From NCBI GenBank assembly GCA_031261605.1, contig JAISJI010000020.1, positions 1 through 33,573 on the forward strand: DNA of 33,573 bases. Direction: 5' to 3'. The position numbers and the translations under genes are program-made. Every line of letters begins with the position of its first letter. The stretch's first letter is position 1. Under the pieces are notes generated by a model. That model was given only the letters and a program-made list of their open reading frames with translations. It had not been told where the DNA came from and made no database searches. This stretch comes from Ignavibacteria bacterium. Lineage in GTDB: Bacteria > Bacteroidota > Ignavibacteria > Kapaibacteriales > UBA2268. Positions 17,066-25,857 of the stretch are shown one piece after another.

Positions 17066-17207
17066 CGATGTATATAAATAATGTTCTGTTTTTTTAGTAA
17101 TTTGTAACAACACTATAACTGTTAAAGCCATAGATAACTAAGATTAATTTATCATAGAACCCAATATGATAAATCCACATTATATATAAACTTATTGGAG
17201 AAATTAA

Positions 17208-17840
17208 GTGAAAAGAAATCTATTCACATTTGCAATTATTATTGCTACTACTTTTTTATTAACCCACACCGCACTATCGATGGATAGAGCCAATTATCCG
17301 TATAGTATCGGCTTGAGTATTTCAGGAAAGGCGGGTATGAATGCAGCGTCAGTTCCGCAAGGTGTGCAAAATACGCCTCATTTCCTTGAAGGAGTTGATG
17401 TTGCTGCTTTGGGATATATCCCATTTACGGATGATAGTAGAATTGGATTAATACTTGAAGTTGGATACTCTAACACCCCATTTGGATTGAAACTATATGA
17501 GACAAAAGAGAAGTCCTATATCAACCAAAAATGTATTTCTATATCACCATTGTTCCTATTAGAAGGATTTACAATTGGATTTGATATAGGTGTCGCTCAA
17601 TTAGATACTTGGGTAGACGATAACAAAATGTTCGGTGTTAATAATATGCCCGAGGATGATTTTAGAATGAACCTAAGATTGGGAGGAATGATACCATTGA
17701 ACACAACAAAAGTTGGGACATTGAATCTTTGTATAAATGCCACATACGCAATTGTTGGCTCAGAGTATAACAACGGCACATATAATCCAGTGACTATGGC
17801 TTTCGGGTTTAACTACATATTTAATTTAGAAGGCAAATAG
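17208..17840 (+). CDS. Predicted outer-membrane beta-barrel protein
   Basis: 210 residues starting with GTG, supported by TTGGAG seven bases upstream. The signal peptide MKRNLFTFAIIIATTFLLTHTALS is followed by amphipathic strands typical of small eight- to ten-stranded barrels (YSIGLSISGKAGMN, SRIGLILEVGYSNTPFG, RMNLRLGGMIPL, LNLCINATYAIVGSEYNNG). It ends MAFGFNYIFNLEGK. The layout is that of the PorT/OmpW-like porin-family domains widespread in Bacteroidota, but no specific family is recognised. It stands 142 bases after pepF and 37 bases before hutU. Function unknown. Confidence 0.65.
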   Translation: MKRNLFTFAIIIATTFLLTHTALSMDRANYPYSIGLSISGKAGMNAASVPQGVQNTPHFLEGVDVAALGYIPFTDDSRIGLILEVGYSNTPFGLKLYETKEKSYINQKCISISPLFLLEGFTIGFDIGVAQLDTWVDDNKMFGVNNMPEDDFRMNLRLGGMIPLNTTKVGTLNLCINATYAIVGSEYNNGTYNPVTMAFGFNYIFNLEGK

Positions 17841-17877
17841 CGCTAAAAATTAATCCAAACAAATATAACTAATCATT

Positions 17878-19524
17878 ATGAGAACTGTTCAAGCCATAAA
17901 AGGCACACAATTACATTGTAAAAATTGGCAAATAGAAGCTGCATATCGTATGATTCACCATAATCTTGACCCAGAGAACGCAGAGAAGCCGAGCGAACTC
18001 ATTGTCTATGGTGGATTAGGCAAAGCTGCTCGTAACTGGGAATGCTTTGATGCCATTACCAATACACTATTAAATCTTAACGAAGATGAGACGCTACTTG
18101 TGCAATCAGGTAAGCCGGTTGGTGTTGTCCAAACATATACCGCAGCACCGCGTGTAGTCATAGCTAATTCCAATTTAGTCGGAAAATGGGCTACTTGGGA
18201 TGAGTTTAGACGGCTTGATGCACTAGGTCTAATGATGTATGGACAGATGACCGCTGGTAGCTGGATATACATTGGCACACAAGGCATCCTACAAGGTACT
18301 TATGAGACATTCGCAGAATGTGCCAGACAGCATTTTGGCGGAGACCTCGCTGGTCGTTTCCTACTTACCGGTGGAATGGGCGGAATGGGCGGAGCACAAC
18401 CACTCGCTGCTACTTTTGCTGGTGCGGTGTCTATCACGGTAGAGATAGACGAAGCCAGAATAGATAAGCGTATCCACGATGGTTATTGCGATTTGAAAGT
18501 AACCACTCTCAAGGATGCTCTGCAATTAGTAGATAAGTATAAAGCAGAGAAGAGAGCAATCTCTATCGGTCTCGTTGGCAACACTGCCGAAGTATTGCCG
18601 GAATTGCTGAAACTTGGCATTATACCGGATATAGTAACCGACCAAACATCTTCTCACGACCCACTTAACGGCTACTACCCTGCTGGATATACCAAAGCGG
18701 AAGCCGATAAATTGCGTGTAGATAATCCAGAGAAATACTTGGAAGATACCTACAAATCTATCGGCAAGCACGTTCGGGCAATGTTAGAATTTAAGAATAA
18801 GGGCTCTATTGTATTTGATTACGGTAACAACATACGTGGTATTGCACGTGATTATGATGGCGTTGCGAATGCGTTTGACTTTCCTGGCTTTGTTCCTGCG
18901 TATATACGTCCTCTCTTCTGCGATGGTAAAGGTCCATTCCGCTGGTGTGCATTGTCTGGCGACCCGAATGATATTGCTGTTACAGATGAAGCGATAATGA
19001 ATTTGTTCCCCGATGAGAATTTGCACAGATGGATAAAGAACGCCCAAGCCAAAGTCGGCTATCAAGCACTACCAGCACGTATTTGCTGGCTTGGTTATGG
19101 TGAGCGGGCAAAAGCAGGTTTGCTATTCAACGACCTTGTGAAGACAGGCAAAGTATCTGCACCGATTGTAATCGGTAGAGACCACTTGGATTGTGGCTCA
19201 GTAGCATCTCCATACAGAGAGACGGAGTCAATGAAAGATGGCTCTGATGCCATTGCCGATTGGGTATATCTCAACTTTGCGTTAAATGCGATTGGCGGAG
19301 CAACTTGGATTTCAGCACATCACGGTGGTGGTGTCGGTATGGGGCTATCGTTGCACGCAGGTATGGTTGTATGTGCTGATGGCACTGATGAAGCAGCAAG
19401 TAGATTGTCTCGCGTCCTCAACTATGACCCATTTATGGGTATCATACGTCATTCGGATGCTGGCTATGAGCGTGCTATTGACAATGCGAAGAAATTTGAT
19501 ATTAAAATTCCGATGGTGAAGTAA
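17878..19524 (+). CDS. hutU: Urocanate hydratase
   Basis: Second step of histidine degradation: urocanate plus water gives imidazolone propionate, using tightly bound NAD+ as an electrophile. The 548-residue length is normal. Diagnostic stretches are the N-terminal [15 protein letters not shown], the glycine-rich NAD site [32 protein letters not shown], and [15 protein letters not shown] with the conserved active-region cysteine at about residue 403. The [17 protein letters not shown] block is followed by [10 protein letters not shown]. No hutH, hutI or hutG is in the window, so the rest of the pathway must lie elsewhere if present. No strong ribosome site precedes the ATG. Confidence 0.95.
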   Translation: MRTVQAIKGTQLHCKNWQIEAAYRMIHHNLDPENAEKPSELIVYGGLGKAARNWECFDAITNTLLNLNEDETLLVQSGKPVGVVQTYTAAPRVVIANSNLVGKWATWDEFRRLDALGLMMYGQMTAGSWIYIGTQGILQGTYETFAECARQHFGGDLAGRFLLTGGMGGMGGAQPLAATFAGAVSITVEIDEARIDKRIHDGYCDLKVTTLKDALQLVDKYKAEKRAISIGLVGNTAEVLPELLKLGIIPDIVTDQTSSHDPLNGYYPAGYTKAEADKLRVDNPEKYLEDTYKSIGKHVRAMLEFKNKGSIVFDYGNNIRGIARDYDGVANAFDFPGFVPAYIRPLFCDGKGPFRWCALSGDPNDIAVTDEAIMNLFPDENLHRWIKNAQAKVGYQALPARICWLGYGERAKAGLLFNDLVKTGKVSAPIVIGRDHLDCGSVASPYRETESMKDGSDAIADWVYLNFALNAIGGATWISAHHGGGVGMGLSLHAGMVVCADGTDEAASRLSRVLNYDPFMGIIRHSDAGYERAIDNAKKFDIKIPMVK

Positions 19525-19600
19525 TGGATGTGCTATAGTTACTGCCTAGCCACTTACGAGCAGCAAGATTATTGTGTATCATCAATATACAAAAACTATT

Positions 19601-20893
19601 ATGGACGAAAACGAAAAACAATATATCTATATCATTCAGGCATCGTTAGAGCCATCTAAATGCAAGATAGGCAAGACCAACGATTTGGATAGACGACTGA
19701 AGGAGTATAACAATATGACTGGTAAATCTAAAGAAAATATTTACCAGTATCTATTCACGTGCGAAGTTGTGGATATGTCCGCTGTAGAAAATGCGATAAA
19801 AGACGAATTTTCTTTTTTACGTGAAGTAAAGAGCAAGGAAATATATTTTTATAATCCTGAACTGCTTAATAAATATGTAAAATTTATTAAATCACATCCA
19901 TTATTTATAAAAGAAATCTTTATTAAAAAAGAAGAGAAAAAACAAGAAATAAAAATAGTAAAAAAAACTACGCCATCACTAGAAGAACGTGGTCTCTCTC
20001 AAAAGGATTTGTTGCAAAATGCACAAAAAGCAAAGAATGATGAGTTTTATACCCGATATGAAGATGTGGAAAAAGAAATAGAAATGTATGACAAAAATAT
20101 TTGGGAGGATAAATGCGTATTTTGCAACTGTGATGATGCTGTAGATACCGATGAAAGAAAATCATCTGCGTTTTCTTTATATTTTATGCGGAACTTTAGA
20201 GAACTTGGATTGCGAAAATTAATATGCACCCATTATGGTGGCGGAATTGACTTGTTTAATCAGGGAGCAAAAGGATATGTATATACTTACATATTTACTA
20301 AAAATGGATTCAAAGAATTAAAAGAATATCCCAAAGGTTATACGGGTAGTTTTGATGACCCACTTTCATTAAAAATTCTTAATGAAGAGGCAGATATAGT
20401 ATGCACCAATCCGCCGTTCTCAAAAACAATAGAATACTGGCAAATTCTTATTGAGAGTGGAAAGAAATTTTTGGTTATATCAAATATTGCAAATATTACC
20501 AGACCAACATTTATAACATATTTTATAAACGAACAGGTATGGGCTGGATATAATCGTGTTGATTATTATTTTAATCCCAAAAGGCAGCTTGTAGATGCTT
20601 CAGGGCATTGGTATACTAATATTCCAATAAATGATAGACCAAAGCGTAAGCACTTAAAAATAATGCCATTAAAAGATATACCTGAAAAACATAAAAAATA
20701 TGATGATTCAAAAATATTGATGGTAGATGATTGTTATATTCCAAGCGATTATAAAAAAACTTTTGCAGTATCTGTTCGTCCAATATTAAATGGATTATTA
20801 GAGAAAGGATATAAAATTATTCAGGATAAAGAATATTATCCGTATATTAATGGTAAGAAGAAATTTGCGCGGGTGTTGGTGCAGAAAATATGA
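19601..20893 (+). CDS. Fusion of a GIY-YIG-like (T5orf172/MUG113) domain to an EcoRI-type adenine methyltransferase
   Basis: 430 residues in two parts. Residues 5-95 look like the T5orf172/MUG113 branch of GIY-YIG domains: YIYII, KIGKTNDLDRR (22-32) with the arginine of the fold, and a later glutamate in SAVENAIKDEF (E63). A lysine-rich linker follows. From about 135 the protein matches EcoRI-family N6-adenine methyltransferases: AKNDEFYTRYEDVEKEI, VFCNCDDAVDTD, AFSLYFMRNFRELGLRKL and the catalytic NPPF at 270-273. A GTG at 19574 would add nine residues; the ATG at 19601 is preferred. Its codons are visibly richer in AAA, AAT and ATA than those of hutU next door, suggesting acquisition. It could be a self-contained restriction-modification enzyme or an orphan methylase. 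Confidence 0.8.
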   Translation: MDENEKQYIYIIQASLEPSKCKIGKTNDLDRRLKEYNNMTGKSKENIYQYLFTCEVVDMSAVENAIKDEFSFLREVKSKEIYFYNPELLNKYVKFIKSHPLFIKEIFIKKEEKKQEIKIVKKTTPSLEERGLSQKDLLQNAQKAKNDEFYTRYEDVEKEIEMYDKNIWEDKCVFCNCDDAVDTDERKSSAFSLYFMRNFRELGLRKLICTHYGGGIDLFNQGAKGYVYTYIFTKNGFKELKEYPKGYTGSFDDPLSLKILNEEADIVCTNPPFSKTIEYWQILIESGKKFLVISNIANITRPTFITYFINEQVWAGYNRVDYYFNPKRQLVDASGHWYTNIPINDRPKRKHLKIMPLKDIPEKHKKYDDSKILMVDDCYIPSDYKKTFAVSVRPILNGLLEKGYKIIQDKEYYPYINGKKKFARVLVQKI

Positions 20894-20913
20894 GGAGTAA
20901 AACAAATAAATAT

Positions 20914-21729
20914 ATGAAAAAACACGTCTTAATATCAATAGTATTGCTTTTAGCACTCTCTACTGCTTCTGTCTATTGCCAAAACCAATTTCGTTATGTA
21001 AAAAATGACGCTTTCGGTTATGGCGAGAGATTGGAATACAAAGTAGGTGTGTTATCAGGTCCATTATCTGGAGTTGGCGGTTCCGGTGGATTATATATAA
21101 ATAAAAATGCCCGCACAATAACACTGCCTAATGGCGAGAAACGTGAATGTTATGAAGTGAACTTCTGGGTAGATTCAGAAGGATTAGTCGAGACATTGCA
21201 TCCGATACACGATAAGTATAGAACAATCATAGATGTAGGTGGTATCTTTCCTTATGAATTTCAGCAAATGCTTCGTGAAGGAAGTTTCAAACGTGATTTC
21301 AAAGCAAGTTTTGACCAGATAAATCATTTTGCGAATGTAGGTGATAAGAAATACGAGGTGATGGAATATGTGCAAGATATTCTTTCAAATATGTATCTGG
21401 CACGCACAATGGATTTGTCGGATAAAAAAATTGGCGATGTTATCATCCTATCCAATTTCTATAAAGATACAACATATACATTGCCCGTAAAAATAGTGAA
21501 ACGAGAAGTAATAAAAGTTCCGGCTGGAAAGTTCAAAACTATTGTTGTTCAACCGGGCGTAGCAGCTGGTGGCTTATTCAAATTTACCAATAACATTACC
21601 ATTTGGATTACGGATGATGAGCGAAAAATCCCTGTAAAGGTCGCAACATCAGTTGTAATAGGTAATGCCGGTGCCGAGTTGGTGAGATATAGCGGCATTC
21701 GAGGAAAAATAGATGCAAAAATAGAATAA
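20914..21729 (+). CDS. Exported DUF3108-family protein
   Basis: 271 residues. The start at 20914 opens a clean signal peptide (KKHVLISIVLLLALSTASVYC, cleavage before QNQ). An upstream ATG at 20890 overlaps the methyltransferase stop by four bases and would add eight polar residues. AGGAG at 20893-20897 lies between the two. The mature part matches the DUF3108 pattern: FGYGERLEYKVGVLSG near the start, YEVNFWVDSEG, the HDKYRTIID segment, FQQMLREGSF, and the characteristic VPAGKFKTIVVQPG toward the end. The family is periplasmic and beta-rich, of unknown biochemical role, and frequent in Bacteroidota. Overlap or near-overlap with the methyltransferase suggests cotranscription but no evident shared function. 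Confidence 0.75.
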   Translation: MKKHVLISIVLLLALSTASVYCQNQFRYVKNDAFGYGERLEYKVGVLSGPLSGVGGSGGLYINKNARTITLPNGEKRECYEVNFWVDSEGLVETLHPIHDKYRTIIDVGGIFPYEFQQMLREGSFKRDFKASFDQINHFANVGDKKYEVMEYVQDILSNMYLARTMDLSDKKIGDVIILSNFYKDTTYTLPVKIVKREVIKVPAGKFKTIVVQPGVAAGGLFKFTNNITIWITDDERKIPVKVATSVVIGNAGAELVRYSGIRGKIDAKIE

Positions 21730-21782
21730 CGCATTTGTTTATATTAAGTTATTAATCTTTCATTATTTTATATTATCTTATT

Positions 21783-22604
21783 TTGGTAGAAACTGATTTT
21801 ATTATAAATATTATTTTAACAGGCATTGGAGCAGGTATATTTGCTGGTATGTTCGGTATAGGTGGTGGCATAGTCATACTACCTGCGCTTATGTTGTTTT
21901 TTCGTTGGACTTATCCAGAGGCAACAGGCACATCGCTTGCTGCATTATTGCTACCAACTAATTTCTATGCCCTTTATAATTACAAACGAAATGGAATGCT
22001 ATATTTGAGAGGTGCTGCGTTCTTATCTCTTGGGATGTTGGCAGGTTGCTACTTTGGAGCAGATTCTACGCTACGTATATCAGAGTCAATTATGAAGGAA
22101 CTATTTGGCGTCTTTCAAATTTGTATGGGCATCAAATACATTAAGCCATTGTTTGCATACAAAGTCCTAATTGCTAAAATCAAGGGCGTGCCGGCACCAC
22201 CTGAACCATATCAAGAATTAAGTGAAGCCGAATCTATTCCATTCTATTATTTCATTATCATTGGTCTTCTATCCGGTATGTCTGCTGGCTTGTTCGGCAT
22301 TGGTGGCGGAGTAATCATAACAACAGCACTCATTAGCATATTCAAAATACCTACCAAGAACGCAGTCGCTTTATCTTTATCTGCGATGTTTCTTCCTACT
22401 GGTATCTTTGGAGTTATGAAATTTTATAATGCTGGCAATGTGCATATTACGGCTGCTATACTGATTGCAGTAGGAATTGAAGTTGGTAGCAATTTCAGCT
22501 CTCGGTTAGCCGTAAAAATGAATGCAGATTTCTTTAAGCGACTATTTGGTATAGTATTAATTATCTCTGGCTTATACTTTATAATTCGTGAATTTGTCTT
22601 ATAA
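21783..22604 (+). CDS. TauE/SafE-family membrane permease
   Basis: 273 residues with about eight transmembrane helices in two homologous halves. Each half opens with the family's glycine motif: AGMFGIGGGIVILPALM in the first and SAGLFGIGGGVIITTALI in the second. Both are followed by a helix carrying TGTSLAALLLPT or AVALSLSAMFLPTG. The family exports or imports sulfite, sulfonates or other organic anions, but the substrate cannot be read from sequence. The start is a TTG at 21783. The frame has a stop at 21753-21755 and no ATG between it and the first helix. The gene follows the DUF3108 gene by 53 bases. Confidence 0.85.
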   Translation: MVETDFIINIILTGIGAGIFAGMFGIGGGIVILPALMLFFRWTYPEATGTSLAALLLPTNFYALYNYKRNGMLYLRGAAFLSLGMLAGCYFGADSTLRISESIMKELFGVFQICMGIKYIKPLFAYKVLIAKIKGVPAPPEPYQELSEAESIPFYYFIIIGLLSGMSAGLFGIGGGVIITTALISIFKIPTKNAVALSLSAMFLPTGIFGVMKFYNAGNVHITAAILIAVGIEVGSNFSSRLAVKMNADFFKRLFGIVLIISGLYFIIREFVL

Positions 22605-22634
22605 TTTTACATAGCATAACAATCTTTTAAATTT

Positions 22635-23525
22635 ATGAAAATCAATGCTATTATTAAAACAAAATTCTATAAGTCCATATACGTATATGTGATTTTGCTG
22701 TTAGTCGTTACCGCTTGTGAAAATACCGAATATGTTTCACCTCAAATTGAAAACGATGGCTTAGATGTGATGCTGAGGAACTATCCAAATCTTGATGCAA
22801 GCAAATACAAAGACAATTTAATTGACCTAAGTTTTTGTAATTTAACATCGTTAAATGCTCGTCTGCTGAATTATGAAAATCTAAGCCAATTAGTTATCAA
22901 CAACAATATACTAACATCTTTGCCTGATTCTATACAGAAACTATCTGATATTGGCGTGCTTAATGCGAATAATAATTATTTGGAGCGATTTCCAGCAACT
23001 CTATGTAATTTAACTCACTTAGGTTGGTTCTTTGCTATGCAAAATAGATTAGTGGCATTCCCCGATAACATAGAAAGAATGAATTTGGTGCAAATTGATT
23101 TTACTGATAACAAAATAACATATATACCTGATGGGCTTGCAGAAAATATATTTATCTCTACTTTACAGCTAAATGAGAATGAAATCAGCGAGTTACCCGA
23201 TAACTTTACGAAATTAGTTCGCCTGCAAGTATTAGAACTTGGTAGCAATAAATTGACCAAACTACCGAATGATTTTGGTAATCTGAACAAGATAACTAAG
23301 TTGAAATTGTATAATAATAATTTATCGGAATTGCCGGAGTCCTTTTGTGATTTGGTAAAACTTGATACACTATATTTATACAATAATAATCTCACAAAAC
23401 TACCGAAAAATATAGGAAAGATGAAGAATTTGAAATCCGTATTCCTCTTCGGGAATAACTTCTCCGCCTCAGAGAAGGAGCGTATAATAAAGGAATGGGG
23501 TTATGTAAAGGAGTTGTTTTTCTAA
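22635..23525 (+). CDS. Leucine-rich-repeat lipoprotein
   Basis: 296 residues. A hydrophobic leader ends in a lipobox, VTAC, with the lipidated cysteine at residue 28, so the protein should be anchored in the inner or outer membrane. From about residue 60 onward come some nine 22-24-residue leucine-rich repeats of the L-x-x-L-P-x-x-I/F type (for example LQVLELGSNKLTKLPNDFG and LDTLYLYNNNLTKLP). The C-terminal cap is NNFSASEKERIIKEWG. This cap pattern recurs in the two other LRR genes of the window, implying common descent. A role in surface interaction is likely, but the ligand is unknown. It is 30 bases downstream of the permease gene and converges on aroA with a one-base gap. Confidence 0.8.
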   Translation: MKINAIIKTKFYKSIYVYVILLLVVTACENTEYVSPQIENDGLDVMLRNYPNLDASKYKDNLIDLSFCNLTSLNARLLNYENLSQLVINNNILTSLPDSIQKLSDIGVLNANNNYLERFPATLCNLTHLGWFFAMQNRLVAFPDNIERMNLVQIDFTDNKITYIPDGLAENIFISTLQLNENEISELPDNFTKLVRLQVLELGSNKLTKLPNDFGNLNKITKLKLYNNNLSELPESFCDLVKLDTLYLYNNNLTKLPKNIGKMKNLKSVFLFGNNFSASEKERIIKEWGYVKELFF

Positions 23526-23526
23526 T

Positions 23527-24708
23527 TTATCTAATGTAGTTAAAGAAGTCGGGAAAGGACTTATTAACACATTCTATTCCGGTTAGAGTGGTCGCTTTCT
23601 TCGCTACTTGGGCTGCGATAGCAACAGCCATTGCTATTCGGTGGTCGTTGTGGGAATCGGCAAATCCACCACTTATTTTGCTGGGAGTAAGTTCAAAACT
23701 ATTGCCATCGTCGCATATTCGTATCTTAGCCCCAAACATACTAAATACCTTGAGTAGCACATCTCTACGGTTGCTCTCCTTATTTACCAATCTATCTATT
23801 CCACTAATTTTTGATGGACTTAACGCATTCAATGCAAGCACCACCAATGGCGGAATAAGGTCCGGCGTGTTGCTTCCATCATACTCGAAGCCATTGTAAT
23901 TGCTCTTTCCTATCCTAAATACTCCTTCAGCTAACTCTCTACACGCTATATTTAAGTCATTGAATAGATTGAGGATAGCGACATCTGGTTGGAGCGAATT
24001 TTTATTTAAGTTTGCTATTGTAACCGTCCCACCGATTGCTCCAAGCACAAATAAATTTGCAACACAACTCCAATCGCCTTCTATTGTAGTATTTGCGGGC
24101 TTATACGTCTGATTCCCATCTATCGTAAATTCATCACCATTTCTATCTATAACTATTCCGAACTGCCGCAAAATATCAATCGTCAAATCAATATAGCCAC
24201 TTGAACGCAAATTTTTTGCGGTGATACGAGTATCCTCTTTGCATAAAGGTAATGCAAATAATGATGCAGAGAGTTCTTGAGATGTGGTGATACAATCCAT
24301 ATCATAAACGCCGGTATTTATCTCTGGCATTTGCCACTTCCCAACTCTTGAGCGTAAAGTTCCTTCCGCTATCCAATCAATTTTATACCCCAAAAATGCC
24401 GAAATATATGGAAAGAGACGATAGCATAATGCTGACTCACCACAACTTATCGCATCTGCAATATTGGCATTCGTCCGTGTAATCGTTACATTATTCAGCG
24501 AATCCCTTTCGATAGCATAGCCCAAATTTTGTGCTATATTGAGAGCCACAAGAGCATCATCGCAGGTTGGGAAATCGCTTATAGATGCACTATCGCCAAC
24601 ATTACGCAACGAAAGCAAAGTAGCAGCCACCATACGAATCGCAATACTCTTACTTGGTGGAGCAATAAGATTTAGGAAAACATTGCCCGGATTTATTATT
24701 TTTTTCAT
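23527..24708 (-). CDS. aroA: 3-Phosphoshikimate 1-carboxyvinyltransferase (EPSP synthase), divergent
   Basis: Joins PEP to shikimate-3-phosphate in the sixth step of the shikimate pathway. At 393 residues it is shorter than the usual ~430. Recognisable family positions are the substrate-binding lysine and serine in PPSKSIAIR (K20, S21, R25), LRSSGYIDLTIDILRQFGI in the first domain, DWSCVANLFVLGAIGG, the NTPDLIPPLVVLALNA segment carrying the catalytic aspartate region, the NRRDVLLKVFSMFGAKI block and DHRIAMAVAIAA near the C-terminus. The normally conserved N-A-G-T-A-x-R segment appears as ESALCYRLF, a divergence seen also in Bacteroidota relatives. It stands alone on the minus strand, divergent from the next LRR gene. 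Confidence 0.85.
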   Translation of the reverse strand: MKKIINPGNVFLNLIAPPSKSIAIRMVAATLLSLRNVGDSASISDFPTCDDALVALNIAQNLGYAIERDSLNNVTITRTNANIADAISCGESALCYRLFPYISAFLGYKIDWIAEGTLRSRVGKWQMPEINTGVYDMDCITTSQELSASLFALPLCKEDTRITAKNLRSSGYIDLTIDILRQFGIVIDRNGDEFTIDGNQTYKPANTTIEGDWSCVANLFVLGAIGGTVTIANLNKNSLQPDVAILNLFNDLNIACRELAEGVFRIGKSNYNGFEYDGSNTPDLIPPLVVLALNALSPSKISGIDRLVNKESNRRDVLLKVFSMFGAKIRICDDGNSFELTPSKISGGFADSHNDHRIAMAVAIAAQVAKKATTLTGIECVNKSFPDFFNYIR

Positions 24709-24814
24709 AGATTACAAAATTACTAAAAAAAAATGAAACACACTATAACAATATTTAAATAAAGTATTTGTATATTGCATACATTATTATTAATTTTTTA
24801 TTGGAGAAACCGAA

Positions 24815-25729
24815 ATGGATACCGAACCAATTTTTTATTATGACCTTGCTACTGCCTTAAAAACACCGGAAGCAGTAACAAGATTAGATTTGCATTTCCA
24901 AGAACTAACCGAGGTCCCTGCGGATATAGCAAGATTTACCAACCTTACCGAGTTGTTCATTTGGAATAATAAGATTACAGATTTACCTGACTTTTTGTTT
25001 GAAATGAAGTCGCTTAAGAAGATTGATTTGAGCGGCAACAACATCACTAAATTATCTGCCAACATATCCAAACTCACGGGCATTGAGGTTCTGATACTAA
25101 GTTGGAATCAAATTAAGGAATTACCTAAGGAAATTGGTAACCTAAAAAGCATTAAGGTGCTTGGTTTGAGCAACAACGAACTATCACGTCTGCCAGACGA
25201 AATCTGCAATTTACAATCATTGGAGGAGTTGATATTAGGCGAGAACCCATTGCTTGAGTTGCCAAATTCTTTCGGCAATCTAACTAACTTGAAGCGTCTG
25301 AATGCTTGTAATTGCTACCTGAAGCTACTACCGGATTCCATTGGCGATTTGGTAAAGTTAGAAAAATTAGAGATACACCAGAACCATCTTAACGAGTTGC
25401 CGGAGACAATAGGAAAGTTGCAGAATTTAGAGAAAATGCGTGCTTATGGCAACATCCTCACTCACCTGCCGAATAGTATTTGTGATTTGCATAAACTGCG
25501 CAAGTTAATTCTATATAAAAATGACATTATTGAATTGCCTGAGAATATAGGTAATTTAACTAATTTGTCGGAATTGGATTTGAATTCCAACGACCTGAAA
25601 GCATTGCCTGATAGCATTGCTACATTGCAAAAGTTGAAGACAGTGAACTTTGGACGCAACCAATTTACTCAAGCAGAGATGGTAAAAGCCCAGTCATTAC
25701 TACGCCATACGTCTATTAATTGGTCGTAA
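24815..25729 (+). CDS. Leucine-rich-repeat protein, cytosolic type
   Basis: 304 residues composed almost wholly of 23-residue LRR units from residue ~17 to ~290 (about eleven to twelve repeats, such as LTELFIWNNKITDLPDFLF and LEKLEIHQNHLNELPETIG). The repeats are of the bacterial/plant-like L-P-x-x-I-G-x-L class. There is no signal peptide, lipobox or membrane segment, in contrast to the other two LRR genes here. The protein should be cytosolic, or exported by an unconventional route. The C-cap NQFTQAEMVKAQSLLR parallels that of the lipoprotein LRR. TTGGAG is positioned about nine bases before the ATG. A strong terminator follows at 25752-25798, making this a single-gene transcript. Confidence 0.8.
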   Translation: MDTEPIFYYDLATALKTPEAVTRLDLHFQELTEVPADIARFTNLTELFIWNNKITDLPDFLFEMKSLKKIDLSGNNITKLSANISKLTGIEVLILSWNQIKELPKEIGNLKSIKVLGLSNNELSRLPDEICNLQSLEELILGENPLLELPNSFGNLTNLKRLNACNCYLKLLPDSIGDLVKLEKLEIHQNHLNELPETIGKLQNLEKMRAYGNILTHLPNSICDLHKLRKLILYKNDIIELPENIGNLTNLSELDLNSNDLKALPDSIATLQKLKTVNFGRNQFTQAEMVKAQSLLRHTSINWS

Positions 25730-25751
25730 TAGCGGAACGGATTCATATATC

Positions 25752-25798
25752 CGCCATCAGTATTGATAGCACTTTCTATTGATGCTGGTGGCGTTTTT
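25752..25798 (+). terminator. Long-stem intrinsic terminator
   Basis: The arms 25752-25769 and 25776-25793 pair over 18 positions with four G-U wobbles, around the loop CACTTT. TTTTT at 25794-25798 follows. The wobbles break the DNA symmetry but not the RNA helix, as expected if selection acts on the transcript. It ends the LRR gene and insulates the next one. Confidence 0.85.
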
Positions 25799-25857
25799 GT
25801 GGATTTATGTTGAAAATAATTATTAATGAATTGTTAGATTTTAGTTATATTTAGTTG

